Assembly: GCA_030263385.1 (NCBI GenBank)
Contig: SZOX01000003.1
Span: 310,001 to 374,000, forward strand
DNA from: Zeimonas sp003577305
GTDB lineage: Bacteria; Pseudomonadota; Gammaproteobacteria; Burkholderiales; Burkholderiaceae_E
DNA length: 64,000 bases
Direction: 5' to 3'
The stretch's first letter is position 1. Each line of letters begins with the position of its first letter. Both the position numbers and the translations under genes were made by a program. This document shows, in pieces, positions 36,142 through 44,862 of this stretch. The notes under the pieces are model-generated. The model was not told the DNA's origin. It worked only from the letters and a program-made list of their open reading frames with translations, and did no database searches.

Positions 36142-36969
36142 TTGGAACGCGACGAGATCCGCGAAACGGTGCTGGCGGTGATCGAATCGATCGCCCCGGA
36201 AGTGGATGTTCGACGCATCAGGGCTGACCGGCCGCTGCGCGAACAGGTCGGGCTCGATTCGATGGACTGGCTGAACCTGCTCGACGCGTTCGCCGAGCGA
36301 TTGTCGATCGAGGTGCCCGAGTCCGACTACGATCACCTCGAGACGCTGGAGACGGTCGTCGAGTACCTTGCCGGGCGGCGGGCCGCGCAATCCGCGCAGC
36401 CCACGCCTGCGCCGGGCCGGGTGCCGGTCCAACTGCGCCCGATGCGCTTCCTGATCGGCTCGACCTGGGTCACGGTGCGGCCGATCGGTCCCGGCGACGC
36501 TGCGCTCGAGGCCGATTTCATTCGCAGTCTCTCCGACGAGACACGCTACCAGCGCTTCATGGCCGTCGTGCGCGAGGCACCTTCGGCGAAATTGCGCGCG
36601 CTCACGCAGGTCGACCAGCAGCGTGACCTCGCGCTGGCGGCAACCACGAGCCACGATGGACGCGAGCAGATCGTCGGGGCCGCGCGCTACGGTGTCGATG
36701 CGACGCGCACCGGCTGCGAATTCGCGATCGCGCTGGCCGACGCCTGGCACGGCAGCGGACTGGCAGGGATTCTGATGCGCATGCTGATCGACGTCGCGCG
36801 GCGCCGCGGGCTCGCCACGATGGAAGGGATCGTGCTGGCCACGAACCGGAGAATGCTCGGGCTGGCCCGCCAACTGGGCTTTCGCGTCGTGCCCGATGCC
36901 GACGATCGCGATACGGTGCGAGTCGTACGCACGCTGCAGGAGCGCTCCGGCGCGGGCGCTGCGTCGTGA
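36142..36969 (+). CDS. acyl-carrier-protein domain fused to a GNAT acetyltransferase (Pat-like)
   Basis: 275 residues from TTG 36142. Residues 1-80 are an ACP-like four-helix domain with the phosphopantetheine site 'GLDSMDW' (Ser40). After a Pro/Ala linker, the C-terminal GNAT domain (about 100-270) resembles the acetyltransferase part of bacterial Pat: 'VRPIGPGDAALEADFIRSLS', 'QRFMAVV', acetyl-CoA loop 'DAWHGSGLAGILMRMLI', 'ATNRRMLGLARQLGFRV'. It is divergent from the CBS remnant. A carrier domain in cis suggests the acyl group could be delivered from the tethered thioester; this is inference. Confidence 0.82.
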   Translation: MERDEIRETVLAVIESIAPEVDVRRIRADRPLREQVGLDSMDWLNLLDAFAERLSIEVPESDYDHLETLETVVEYLAGRRAAQSAQPTPAPGRVPVQLRPMRFLIGSTWVTVRPIGPGDAALEADFIRSLSDETRYQRFMAVVREAPSAKLRALTQVDQQRDLALAATTSHDGREQIVGAARYGVDATRTGCEFAIALADAWHGSGLAGILMRMLIDVARRRGLATMEGIVLATNRRMLGLARQLGFRVVPDADDRDTVRVVRTLQERSGAGAAS

Positions 36970-36978
36970 CGCGGCGCG

Positions 36979-37479
36979 TCACGAACGGGCGCGCGCTTCC
37001 TGCCTGACCGCCACCCACGCGGCTGCGGTGATCTCCTGCAACTGGGCGGGCGTGAGCGCAAACACCGAGAACGGCGTTCCGGCGGCCGCCCAGACCGTCT
37101 CGAAGCGGCGCAGGTCTTCGTCGAGCACGAGCTTCACCGTGCCCGGGTAACCGATCGGTGCGACGCCGCCGATCGCGTAACCGGTGGCCGAGCGCACGAA
37201 GTCGGCGTCGGCGCGCGCGAGCGGCTCGCCCACGGCGGCAGCCACCCTGGCCTCGTCGACGCGATTGGCGCCGCTCGCGACCACGACGATCGCCAGCCCG
37301 CTGTCGCGGCCGCGGAAGACGACCGACTTCGCGATCTCGGCGACCGTACAGCCGATTGCCGCTGCCGCTTCGGCGCTGGTGCGCGTGGCTTGTTCGAACT
37401 CGACGACCGCAACGTCGATGCCGGCGTCGCGCAGGAGTTGCGCGGTGCGCAGTGCGGTGGGGTGCCGGGCGGGTTTCAT
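36979..37479 (-). CDS. YbaK/EbsC-fold aminoacyl-tRNA deacylase-like protein
   Basis: 166 residues. The catalytic Lys is in 'GCTVAEIAKSVVFRGRD', with 'GGVAPIGYPGTVKLVLDEDL' typical of the YbaK/ProX group. It differs clearly from the YbaK at 2434-2919 and is closer to the small stand-alone deacylase-like proteins of proteobacteria. It converges with the ACP-GNAT gene, stop to stop within 10 bases. The substrate tRNA cannot be predicted safely. Confidence 0.87.
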   Translation of the reverse strand: MKPARHPTALRTAQLLRDAGIDVAVVEFEQATRTSAEAAAAIGCTVAEIAKSVVFRGRDSGLAIVVVASGANRVDEARVAAAVGEPLARADADFVRSATGYAIGGVAPIGYPGTVKLVLDEDLRRFETVWAAAGTPFSVFALTPAQLQEITAAAWVAVRQEARARS

Positions 37480-37597
37480 CGGAGTCGGTAACGGGCGTGG
37501 CCTCGATCATAGGGCAGGATGAACCGGGGCTTCTGGCGGATAATCTCCGGGTTTCAAGGCGGGCCGCTCGCCGGCCCCTCGATCGGAGATTGCACGC

Positions 37598-38479
37598 ATG
37601 CCCGGATACCAGTCCGCCATCCTGATGCCGATTCCGCAATCGGCCCGCTACCTCTCCTTCGTCGCCACGCCCGGCGCCGACCTGCGCGATGCACTCGAGA
37701 CGCTGGCGACCCTGGTCGACGGCGAGCGCTGCGTGGCCGGGCTCGGGGCTTCGCTGGTCGCGTCGCTGGGCGCCGGAATCGCGGGGCTGCACAGCTTTCC
37801 CGCGCTGCAGTCCACGCGGCTCGCGATTCCATCGACGCCGACCGATCTCTGGCTGTGGCTGCGCGGTGACGACGCCGGAGAACTGTTCCACCGCGCGCGG
37901 CACATGCAGGACGCGCTGGCACCGGCGTTCGAACTGGTCGATCTCACGATGGCCTTCAGGCACGGCGACGGCGATGACCTGAGCGGCTACGAGGACGGCA
38001 CCGAGAACCCGAAGGGGGAGGACGCGATCGCGGCCGCAATCGCGCCGCAGGGCGGCGCCGCGCCCGCGGGTTCGAGCTTCGTGGCGGTGCAGCGCTGGGT
38101 GCACCGCTTCGACCTGTTCGACGCCATGTCGCCGCAGGAACAGGACGCGACGATCGGTCGGCGCCGCGACGACAACGAGGAAATCGACGACGCGCCGCCC
38201 TCGGCGCACGTGAAGCGTACCGCCCAGGAGAGCTTCGATCCGGAAGCCTTCGTCATACGTCGCTCGATGCCCTGGTCCGACGGTCGGCGCGCCGGGCTGG
38301 TGTTCGTCGCGTTCGGCAAGAGCTTCGATGCGTTCATCGCGCAATTGAAGCGGATGGCCGGACTCGAAGACGGCATCGAGGATGCGCTGTTCCGCTTCAC
38401 GCGCCCCGAGACCGGCGCCTATTATTGGTGCCCGCCGGTGCACGACGGCCGCCTCGACCTGTCCGCGCTGAAACTCTGA
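37598..38479 (+). CDS. DyP-type heme peroxidase
   Basis: 293 residues, the size of the compact bacterial DyP class. The diagnostic distal-site motif GxxDG is in 'GYEDGTENP' (about 131-139). The proximal heme-ligand His lies in 'SAHVKRTAQESF', and 'RRSMPWSDG' follows as in the family. No signal peptide is seen, so it is cytoplasmic or encapsulin-loaded; no encapsulin gene is in the window. Substrates are dyes or phenols in vitro. Confidence 0.93.
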   Translation: MPGYQSAILMPIPQSARYLSFVATPGADLRDALETLATLVDGERCVAGLGASLVASLGAGIAGLHSFPALQSTRLAIPSTPTDLWLWLRGDDAGELFHRARHMQDALAPAFELVDLTMAFRHGDGDDLSGYEDGTENPKGEDAIAAAIAPQGGAAPAGSSFVAVQRWVHRFDLFDAMSPQEQDATIGRRRDDNEEIDDAPPSAHVKRTAQESFDPEAFVIRRSMPWSDGRRAGLVFVAFGKSFDAFIAQLKRMAGLEDGIEDALFRFTRPETGAYYWCPPVHDGRLDLSALKL

Positions 38480-38523
38480 GGCGGGCGGCACGATCCGGGC
38501 CCAGGGGCGGGCAAGACCGATCG

Positions 38524-39144
38524 ATGCACAACGCGCGTCGCTGGTACGAGGCCGGCCCGATGCGCGCGCCGGGCGTCGTGCGGCTCGCGCTCGAGTGGCG
38601 CGCGCCCCGGGAGTTCGGCGCAGCGCTTCTGGTCGCGGCCGCTGCTGCGGCTCGCCCCGCGCGGCGACGGGCAACCGGTGATCGTCTACCCCGGCCTGCT
38701 GGCTGGCGACGGCAGCACCGCGCTGCTGCGCCCCGTGCCCAGGCCGGGCGACGTCGAGGCCGTGGTCGAGCAGCTGGTGTCGCTGTTCGGCGTGATCGGC
38801 AGTCCGGGCTTCCCGGCCGATCCGGCCGCGCTGCGCAGCCACATCGAGCGGGGCGTGCGCCGCGCCTACGATCCGGCCGGCACGCTGCGCCAGTTGCTGG
38901 CGATCATCGCGACGCCCGATCGTCGCGCCCGGCTGAAGCGGATCTCGGCGCCGACCCTCGTGATCCACGGTGTCGACGACCCGCTGGTGCCGCTCGAGGC
39001 CGGGTGCGACACGGCGAGGTGGATCCCGGGTGCACGGCTGATGGCGATCGAGGGATGGGACACGACCTGCCGCCGGCGCTGTGGCCGGTGCTGGTCGAGG
39101 CGATCGCCGCGCGCTGCCGCGCGGCGGGGTGGCGGGACGGGCGA
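38524..39144 (+). pseudogene. decayed alpha/beta-hydrolase gene
   Basis: Starts 'MHNARRWYEAGPMRAPGVVR', then after a frame change reads 'RPLLRLAPRGDGQPVIVYPG' and 'LLAGDGSTALLRP'. It jumps without the nucleophile-elbow part to a hydrolase C-terminal half: 'LKRISAPTLVIHGVDDPLVP' with the Asp loop. One more frame change at about 39055 gives the catalytic-His end 'GMGHDLPPALWPVLVEAI'. The missing GxSxG region and two frame breaks make it non-functional. It may join two different hydrolase genes. Confidence 0.7.
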
Positions 39145-39663
39145 CTACTTGCCCGGACAGGTGCCGGTCTCGCTCGCGACCTTGCCGACGAGGAGCAGGA
39201 AGTTCTCGAACGGCCCCATGTTCCCCATTGCCTCGAGCTTCGGTCCGTCGAAACCAAGCCGCTGCATGAACATCGCCCGCATCGGGCCGTAGTCGCCGCG
39301 GCCCATTTCGATCCATCGCGCGGTCTCGGCCTTCATCACGTAGTCGGCGCCCGAATCGAGCCTGTCGGCCTGTGGCGCGCCGCCGTAGACGCAGGTTGCC
39401 TTGCCGTTCTCGAGTGCGACGCGCAATTCGGCGGTCGGCTTGTCGCCGCAGTCGGTGCGATAGACCTGCATGATCTTGTAGCCACGGCCTTTGTCGTTCG
39501 CCACCCAGCCGCTTTCGACGAGCTTGTCGGTCAGCACGGGGTCTTTGTTCCAGGCGTCGCAGGCGGCTTTCGCCCATTCGCCGGACATCATGACGGGTGC
39601 GCCCCAGGCGGGGGCAGTGATGCCGATCGCGATCAGCGAGGCGGCCAGGGCGGTGCGGCTCAT
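39145..39663 (-). CDS. exported SCP2-like (sterol-carrier domain) protein
   Basis: 172 residues with a signal peptide (1-21, cut after 'APAWGA'). The body has the alpha/beta pattern of periplasmic SCP2-type lipid-binding proteins: 'WVANDKGRGYKIMQVYRTDC', 'ARWIEMGRGDYGPMRAMFMQ', 'FDGPKLEAMGNMGPFENFLL'. AAGGAGGAG precedes the ATG. Cys pairs could form disulfides. Function unproven. Confidence 0.75.
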   Translation of the reverse strand: MSRTALAASLIAIGITAPAWGAPVMMSGEWAKAACDAWNKDPVLTDKLVESGWVANDKGRGYKIMQVYRTDCGDKPTAELRVALENGKATCVYGGAPQADRLDSGADYVMKAETARWIEMGRGDYGPMRAMFMQRLGFDGPKLEAMGNMGPFENFLLLVGKVASETGTCPGK

Positions 39664-39682
39664 CGAGCTCCTCCTTCGGTAG

Positions 39683-40540
39683 TCAAGGCGTTCGCGCGGA
39701 AAACGTGTCGCACTGCGACGCGCGTCCGCTCTCGAGCCCGGTACGGAACCAGCGCATGCGCTGCGCCGACGATCCGTGCGTGAAGGTGTCCGGTATCACG
39801 ACCCCCTGGGATTGCCGCTGCAGCCGGTCGTCGCCGACCGCGGAGGCGGCGTTCATGCCTTCCTCGATATCGCCTTTCTCGAGCCAGTTGCGCGCCTGCT
39901 GCGAGTGGTTGGCCCAGACGCCGGCGTAGCAGTCGGCCTGCAATTCGAGCCGCACCGACAGCGCGTTGTACTGCTGCGCGGAGACGCGCTGGCGGGCGCG
40001 CTGCATCTGGTCCATCGTGCCGAGCAGGTTCTGCACGTGGTGCCCGACCTCGTGCGCGATCACATAGGCCTGTGCGAAGTCGCCGGGTGCGCCCAGCCGG
40101 TCGCGCATCAGCTGGAAGAAACCCAGGTCGAGGTACAGTCGCTGGTCGCCGGGGCAGTAGAACGGCCCCGAGGCCGCGGCGCCCAGTCCGCAGGCAGTGC
40201 CGATCCGGTCGCTGTACAGCACCAGCTTTGGCGGATCGTAGGTCTTGCCGGCCTGGACGAAGATCTGCGACCAGACGTCCTCGGTGCTGGCGAGCACCAC
40301 CGAGACGAAACGGCCGGTCTCGTCGGTCGGCGCCGGGGCGGGGCCTCGCTGCTGCGTCGACGATCCGGAAACCGTGTCGACGCCTTCGAGCACCCCCATG
40401 ATCATTCGCGGATCGACGCCGAACAGCCACGCGGCGATCAGCGCGATCACGATCGTGCCCAGTCCCAGGCCGGCCCGGCCGCTGCTCATGCCGCGGCGGT
40501 CCTCGACGTTCGAGCTCTCGCGTTCTCCCTGCCAGCGCAT
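39683..40540 (-). CDS. YpfJ-family neutral zinc metallopeptidase
   Basis: 285 residues. One membrane helix near 26-42, then a periplasmic catalytic domain with the zinc motif 'HEVGHHVQNLLG' and a downstream Glu in 'ELQADCYAGVWANHS'. 'RIGTACGLGAAASGPFYCPG' and 'VVIPDTFTHGSSAQRMRWF' are also characteristic. GGAGG precedes the ATG. The natural substrate is unknown. The 153 bases between it and the fba remnant show no gene. Confidence 0.93.
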   Translation of the reverse strand: MRWQGERESSNVEDRRGMSSGRAGLGLGTIVIALIAAWLFGVDPRMIMGVLEGVDTVSGSSTQQRGPAPAPTDETGRFVSVVLASTEDVWSQIFVQAGKTYDPPKLVLYSDRIGTACGLGAAASGPFYCPGDQRLYLDLGFFQLMRDRLGAPGDFAQAYVIAHEVGHHVQNLLGTMDQMQRARQRVSAQQYNALSVRLELQADCYAGVWANHSQQARNWLEKGDIEEGMNAASAVGDDRLQRQSQGVVIPDTFTHGSSAQRMRWFRTGLESGRASQCDTFSARTP

Positions 40541-40693
40541 CGGGGCCTCCGTTCGTCTGCCGGGGGCTCATCTTAGAGGCTTCCGGCCTCGCCGGTCGAT
40601 GCGCGGCACGCGACGCTCCGGGAAGACGCTTGCCGGTCGCGCGGCGCGCTCGACAGGCACCGGCAGGCGACGACGTCCCGGGCCCGCAGCCCG

Positions 40694-41026
40694 TCAGCGA
40701 CAGCACTGGATCACCGCCTCCAGCGGCACCGGCCTGATTCTGGCGGCCTGGCCGGCGCAGCCGAACGCGTCGAAGCGCGCCTCGACGATCTCGCGCGCGG
40801 CATTCTTCGCGTCTTCCAGCAGCGAGCCGTCCATCATCACGCTGGTGAAACCCGAGTGGATCGCCTGCTGGCACACCGCCGGCGACGCGCCGTGGTCCTG
40901 GTGCAGCACCACCGGAATGTCGGGGTGCGCCTCGACCGCCGCGAGCACCATGTGCCGCAGGCAGGGCTCGCCCGCATACTTGCGCGCGCCGGCCGAGGCC
41001 TGCAGGATCACCGGGCTTTGGGTGCG
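40694..41026 (-). pseudogene. fba: class II fructose-bisphosphate aldolase remnant
   Basis: About 110 codons match class II aldolase: 'QSPVILQASAGARKYAGEP', 'VVLHQDHGASPAVCQ' (with the metal-binding HxxDH) and 'SGFTSVMMDGSLLED'. It then jumps directly to the family's C-terminal end 'RFDAFGCAGQAARIRPVPLE'. The first about 35 codons and the central two thirds of the gene are missing. Its 5' end overlaps the 3' end of tkt, so the junction marks a deletion. Confidence 0.8.
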
Positions 41027-43080
41027 CTGCACGCGCGCTCGCGTCCGGCGTGCATCAGCACCAGGTCGGCCAGCGCCTGCGCGGTGAGGCCGAAATGCGC
41101 GTAGACATCGGCGGCCGGCGCCGACTCGCCGAAGGTGTCGACGCCGAGCGCAGCGGTGCAGCCGTACTGCGACCACCAGCGCGTGACGCCGGCCTCCACG
41201 CCGAAGCGCGGCAACCCCGCGGGAAGCACTTCCTCGCGCCAGGCCGCGTCCTGGCGGTCGAACACGGTCGTCGAAGGCATCGAGACGACGCGCACCGGTA
41301 CACCGCGCGCGTCGAGGATCTTCTGCGCCTCGACCGCCAGCGCAACTTCCGAGCCGGTGGCCAGCAGCACCGCCACGGCGCGGTCGCGATCACCGAGCAC
41401 GTAGCCGCCGCGCCGGATCGCCAGCACCTGCTCGGGCGAGCGCTGCTGGGCCGGCAGGTTCTGGCGCGACAGCAACAGCGCGCTCGGGCGCCTCGGCTGG
41501 CCCAGGGCGCCGAGCCAGGCGATCGCGGTCTCGGCCGCATCGCAGGGGCGCCAGACGTCGAGGTTCGGGATCAGCCGCAGGCTCGCGGCGTGCTCCACGG
41601 CCTGGTGCGTCGGGCCGTCTTCGCCGAGACCGATCGAGTCGTGCGTGAACACGTGCACCACCCGGCGCTTCATCAGCGCCGCCATGCGGATCGCATTGCG
41701 GCTGTAGTCGCTGAAAGTGAGGAAGGTGCCGCCGTACGGGATGAAGCCGCCGTGCAGCGCCATGCCGTTCATCACCGCGGCCATGCCGAACTCGCGCACG
41801 CCGTAATTGACGTGGCGGCCGCCCTTGCGGCCGCCGCGCACCGCGCCGCAGCCGGGGAAATCGGTCAGGTTCGAGCCGGTGAGGTCGGCCGAGCCGCCGA
41901 TCAGTTCGGGCAGCTTCGGCGCGATCGCCGCCAGCACGTTCTGCGAAGCCTTGCGGGTGGCGATCGTGTCGCTCGACTGGCCGAATGCGGCCATCACCGC
42001 GACCATCGTCTCCTGGAAGTCGGCGGGCAGGTCGCCGCGCACGCGGCGGCCGAACTCGGCGGCCAGCGCCGGAAACCCGGACTGGTAAGCGGCGAAGCGG
42101 CGCTGCCATTCGCGGTACGCGTGTTCGCCGCGGGCGCGGGCGTCCCAGGCCTCGTAGACGTCCTTCGGGACCTCGAACGGCGCGTGCGGCCAGCCGAGCG
42201 CTTCGCGCGTGAGCCGCACTTCCTCGGCGCCCAGCGCCTCGCCGTGCACCTTCGCGCTGCCTGCGCGGTTCGGCGACCCCTTGCCGATCTGCGTGCGGCA
42301 GACGACGAGGCTCGGCGCGTCGTCGCAGGCGCGGGCACGGCGCAGCGCCGCGTCGAGCGCGTCGACGTCGTGGCCGTCGACCGGGCCGATCACGTTCCAG
42401 CCGTAGGCCCGAAAGCGCGCCGGCGTGTCGTCGGGGAACCAGGGGTCGACCTGGCCGTCGATCGAGATGCCGTTGTCGTCGTACAGCGCGACGAGCTTGT
42501 TCAGTTTCCACGCTGCCGCGAGCGAGCACGCCTCGTGGCTGAGGCCCTCCATCAGGCAGCCGTCGCCCAGGAACACCCAGGTGCGATGGTCGACGATCGT
42601 GTGACCGTCGCGATTGAACTCGTCGCCGAGCAGCTTCTCGGCCAGTGCCATCCCGACCGCGTTGGCCAGCCCCTGGCCGAGCGGGCCGGTGGTCGTCTCG
42701 ACTCCCGGTGTGACGTCGACTTCCGGGTGGCCGGGCGTCCTGCTGTGCAGCTGTCGGAAATTCTGCAATTCCGCGATCGGCAACTCGTAGCCGGTGAGGT
42801 GCAGCAGAGAGTAGAGCAGCGCCGATGCGTGGCCATTGGACAGCACGAAGCGGTCGCGATCGGGCCAGTTCGGGTTCGCCGGATGGTGCTTCAGGTGGCC
42901 GTCCCAGAGCGCCACGGCCATCTCGGCCATGCCCATCGGGGCGCCGGGGTGGCCGCTTCGGGCGCGCTCGACGATGTCCACCGCCAGCAGCCGCAGCGAG
43001 TCGGCCATGCGACGGGTGCGCAGCCGACCGTAGCCAGTGCGGTCGGACGGAGTCGGAACGGCGGCGAGCACGGCGGTCAT
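41008..43080 (-). CDS. tkt: transketolase
   Basis: Thiamine-diphosphate enzyme of the pentose phosphate and Calvin cycles. 690 residues from ATG 43080. ThDP motif 'GDGCLMEGLSHEACSLAAAW', 'GSADLTGSNLT', 'HDSIGLGEDGPTHQ' and the C-terminal 'MPSTTVFDRQD' are complete. The last residues after 'DVYAHFGLTAQALADLV' ('GRERACSAPKAR') are read from the fba junction. Burkholderiales often have gap, pgk, pyk and fba downstream of tkt; here only the fba scrap remains. Confidence 0.95.
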   Translation of the reverse strand: MTAVLAAVPTPSDRTGYGRLRTRRMADSLRLLAVDIVERARSGHPGAPMGMAEMAVALWDGHLKHHPANPNWPDRDRFVLSNGHASALLYSLLHLTGYELPIAELQNFRQLHSRTPGHPEVDVTPGVETTTGPLGQGLANAVGMALAEKLLGDEFNRDGHTIVDHRTWVFLGDGCLMEGLSHEACSLAAAWKLNKLVALYDDNGISIDGQVDPWFPDDTPARFRAYGWNVIGPVDGHDVDALDAALRRARACDDAPSLVVCRTQIGKGSPNRAGSAKVHGEALGAEEVRLTREALGWPHAPFEVPKDVYEAWDARARGEHAYREWQRRFAAYQSGFPALAAEFGRRVRGDLPADFQETMVAVMAAFGQSSDTIATRKASQNVLAAIAPKLPELIGGSADLTGSNLTDFPGCGAVRGGRKGGRHVNYGVREFGMAAVMNGMALHGGFIPYGGTFLTFSDYSRNAIRMAALMKRRVVHVFTHDSIGLGEDGPTHQAVEHAASLRLIPNLDVWRPCDAAETAIAWLGALGQPRRPSALLLSRQNLPAQQRSPEQVLAIRRGGYVLGDRDRAVAVLLATGSEVALAVEAQKILDARGVPVRVVSMPSTTVFDRQDAAWREEVLPAGLPRFGVEAGVTRWWSQYGCTAALGVDTFGESAPAADVYAHFGLTAQALADLVLMHAGRERACSAPKAR

Positions 43081-43154
43081 CGGGAGTCTCCAGGAAACCA
43101 CCTGGGGACTCTAGGAGCCGCAACGACTCATTTGAAGTCAGAAATTCTTGGGTT

Positions 43155-43178
43155 TGACTTCAGGGGAACCTGAATTCA
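43155..43178. promoter_or_regulatory. palindrome upstream of tkt
   Basis: TGACTTCAGG-GGAA-CCTGAATTCA has 10-base arms with one mismatch. It overlaps the prfC stop and lies 75 bases before tkt, with a related half-site TGACTTCA nearby (43140-43133 on the minus strand). It is likely a regulator site for tkt. Confidence 0.45.
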
Positions 43179-44783
43179 CGACTGTGGTTGGAGTACGAAC
43201 CTGGCGCCGCCGCGCTCACGCATGACGCTGAAGCGCAGTTGTGGCCAGCGCTCCTGTGCCACCGTGATCTCGTGCGGCGTACGCACCAGATAGGTGGGTG
43301 CGTCGGCCGCGTCGAGCGCGACGCGGGCCGCGTTCTGCTCCATGAAACGCGCGACCGCGACTTCGTCGTCGCCGTCGATCCAGCGCGCCGCGACGTAGGG
43401 CGCCGGCGCGATCCGCGCTTCCACGTTGTATTCGACGCGCAGCCTGTGGGCGACCACCTCGAACTGCAGTTCGCCGACCGCTCCGAGCAGCAGCCGGCTG
43501 CCGCCGTCCTGCCGGAACACCTGGATCGCGCCTTCGTCGCCGAGTTGCGCGAGCGCCGCGCGCAACTGCTTCATCTTCATCGGGTCGACCACCTCGATCG
43601 TGCGGAACGACTCCGGCGCGAAGAACGGCAGTCCGCTGAAGTGCAGCATCTCGCCCTCGGTGAGCGTGTCGCCGAGGCTCAGCGTGCCGTGGTTCGGGAT
43701 GCCGATGATGTCGCCCGGATACGCCTCGTCGACCAGGTCGCGGCGCTGCGACAGGAAAGCGACCACGTTTTGCGGGCGCAGCTGGCGCTTCGTACGCGTG
43801 TCGAGCAGCGCCATCCCGCGCACGAAGCGGCCCGAGCACACGCGCACGAAGGCAACGCGGTCGCGGTGCTGCGGATCCATGTTGGCCTGCACCTTGAACA
43901 CGACGCCGCTGAACTTCGGCTCGTCGGGCGCCACCATGCGCTCGTCGGCGTGCCTGGGACCGGGCATCGGCACCAGGTCGACGATCGCCTCGAGCACCTC
44001 GCGCACGCCGAAGTTGTTGATCGCCGAGCCGAAAAAAACCGGCGTCTGGCGCGCGGCGAGGAACAGCTCGCGGTCGAACTCCGGCGAGGCGCCGCGCACC
44101 AGCTCGAGCTCGGGAGCCGCATCGATCCATTCCTGCCCGAGCGTTGCGGCCTGCCGCGGATCGGCGACGTCGAGCTGTTCGCCTTCGCCGAGGTCGCGGT
44201 CCATGCCCGCGCGGAAACGCCGCACCCGGTCGATGCGCAGATCGTAGACGCCGCGGAAGCGATTGCCCATGCCGATCGGCCAGGTGAACGGGACCGGCGC
44301 CATCTCCAGCTCGCGCTCGATCTCGTCGAGCAGGTCGAGCGGACCGCGTACCTCGCGGTCGAGCTTGTTGACGAAAGTGAGGATCGGGATGTCGCGGCTG
44401 CGGCAGATCTCGAGCAGCCGCAGCGTCTGCGACTCGATGCCGTTGGCGGCGTCGATCACCATCAGCGCCGCGTCGACCGCGGTGAGCACCCGGTAGGTGT
44501 CTTCGGAGAAGTCCTGGTGGCCCGGCGTGTCGAGCAGGTTGATCACGCAATCGCGATGCACGAACTGCATCACCGAGCTGGCCACCGAGATGCCGCGCTG
44601 CTTCTCGATCTCCATCCAGTCGGAGGTCGCGTGGCGGCTCGCCTTGCGCGCCTTGACGCTGCCGGCAATCTGGATCGCGCCCGAGAACAGCAGCAGCTTT
44701 TCGGTGAGCGTCGTCTTGCCGGCGTCGGGGTGGGAGATGATGGCGAAGGTTCTTCGCCGGGCGTACTCGGGGAGCTCTTGCAT
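43176..44783 (-). CDS. prfC: peptide chain release factor 3
   Basis: GTPase that recycles RF1/RF2 from the ribosome. 535 residues, family length. G1 'SHPDAGKTTLTEKLL', effector 'RGISVASSVMQF', G3 'DTPGHQDFSEDTYR', G4 'NKLDRE' are all present, as are domains II and III ('SGVVFKVQANMDPQHRDRVA'). It lies upstream of tkt on the same strand, 95 bases apart. Confidence 0.96.
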   Translation of the reverse strand: MQELPEYARRRTFAIISHPDAGKTTLTEKLLLFSGAIQIAGSVKARKASRHATSDWMEIEKQRGISVASSVMQFVHRDCVINLLDTPGHQDFSEDTYRVLTAVDAALMVIDAANGIESQTLRLLEICRSRDIPILTFVNKLDREVRGPLDLLDEIERELEMAPVPFTWPIGMGNRFRGVYDLRIDRVRRFRAGMDRDLGEGEQLDVADPRQAATLGQEWIDAAPELELVRGASPEFDRELFLAARQTPVFFGSAINNFGVREVLEAIVDLVPMPGPRHADERMVAPDEPKFSGVVFKVQANMDPQHRDRVAFVRVCSGRFVRGMALLDTRTKRQLRPQNVVAFLSQRRDLVDEAYPGDIIGIPNHGTLSLGDTLTEGEMLHFSGLPFFAPESFRTIEVVDPMKMKQLRAALAQLGDEGAIQVFRQDGGSRLLLGAVGELQFEVVAHRLRVEYNVEARIAPAPYVAARWIDGDDEVAVARFMEQNAARVALDAADAPTYLVRTPHEITVAQERWPQLRFSVMRERGGARFVLQPQS

Positions 44784-44862
44784 CGTGGGCCGCTCGGGGG
44801 CACCGAAGTATATGCGAACGGACCCGCCGGCGGGTTGCCGGCGAGCGTGGCCTTCCGGAGGA

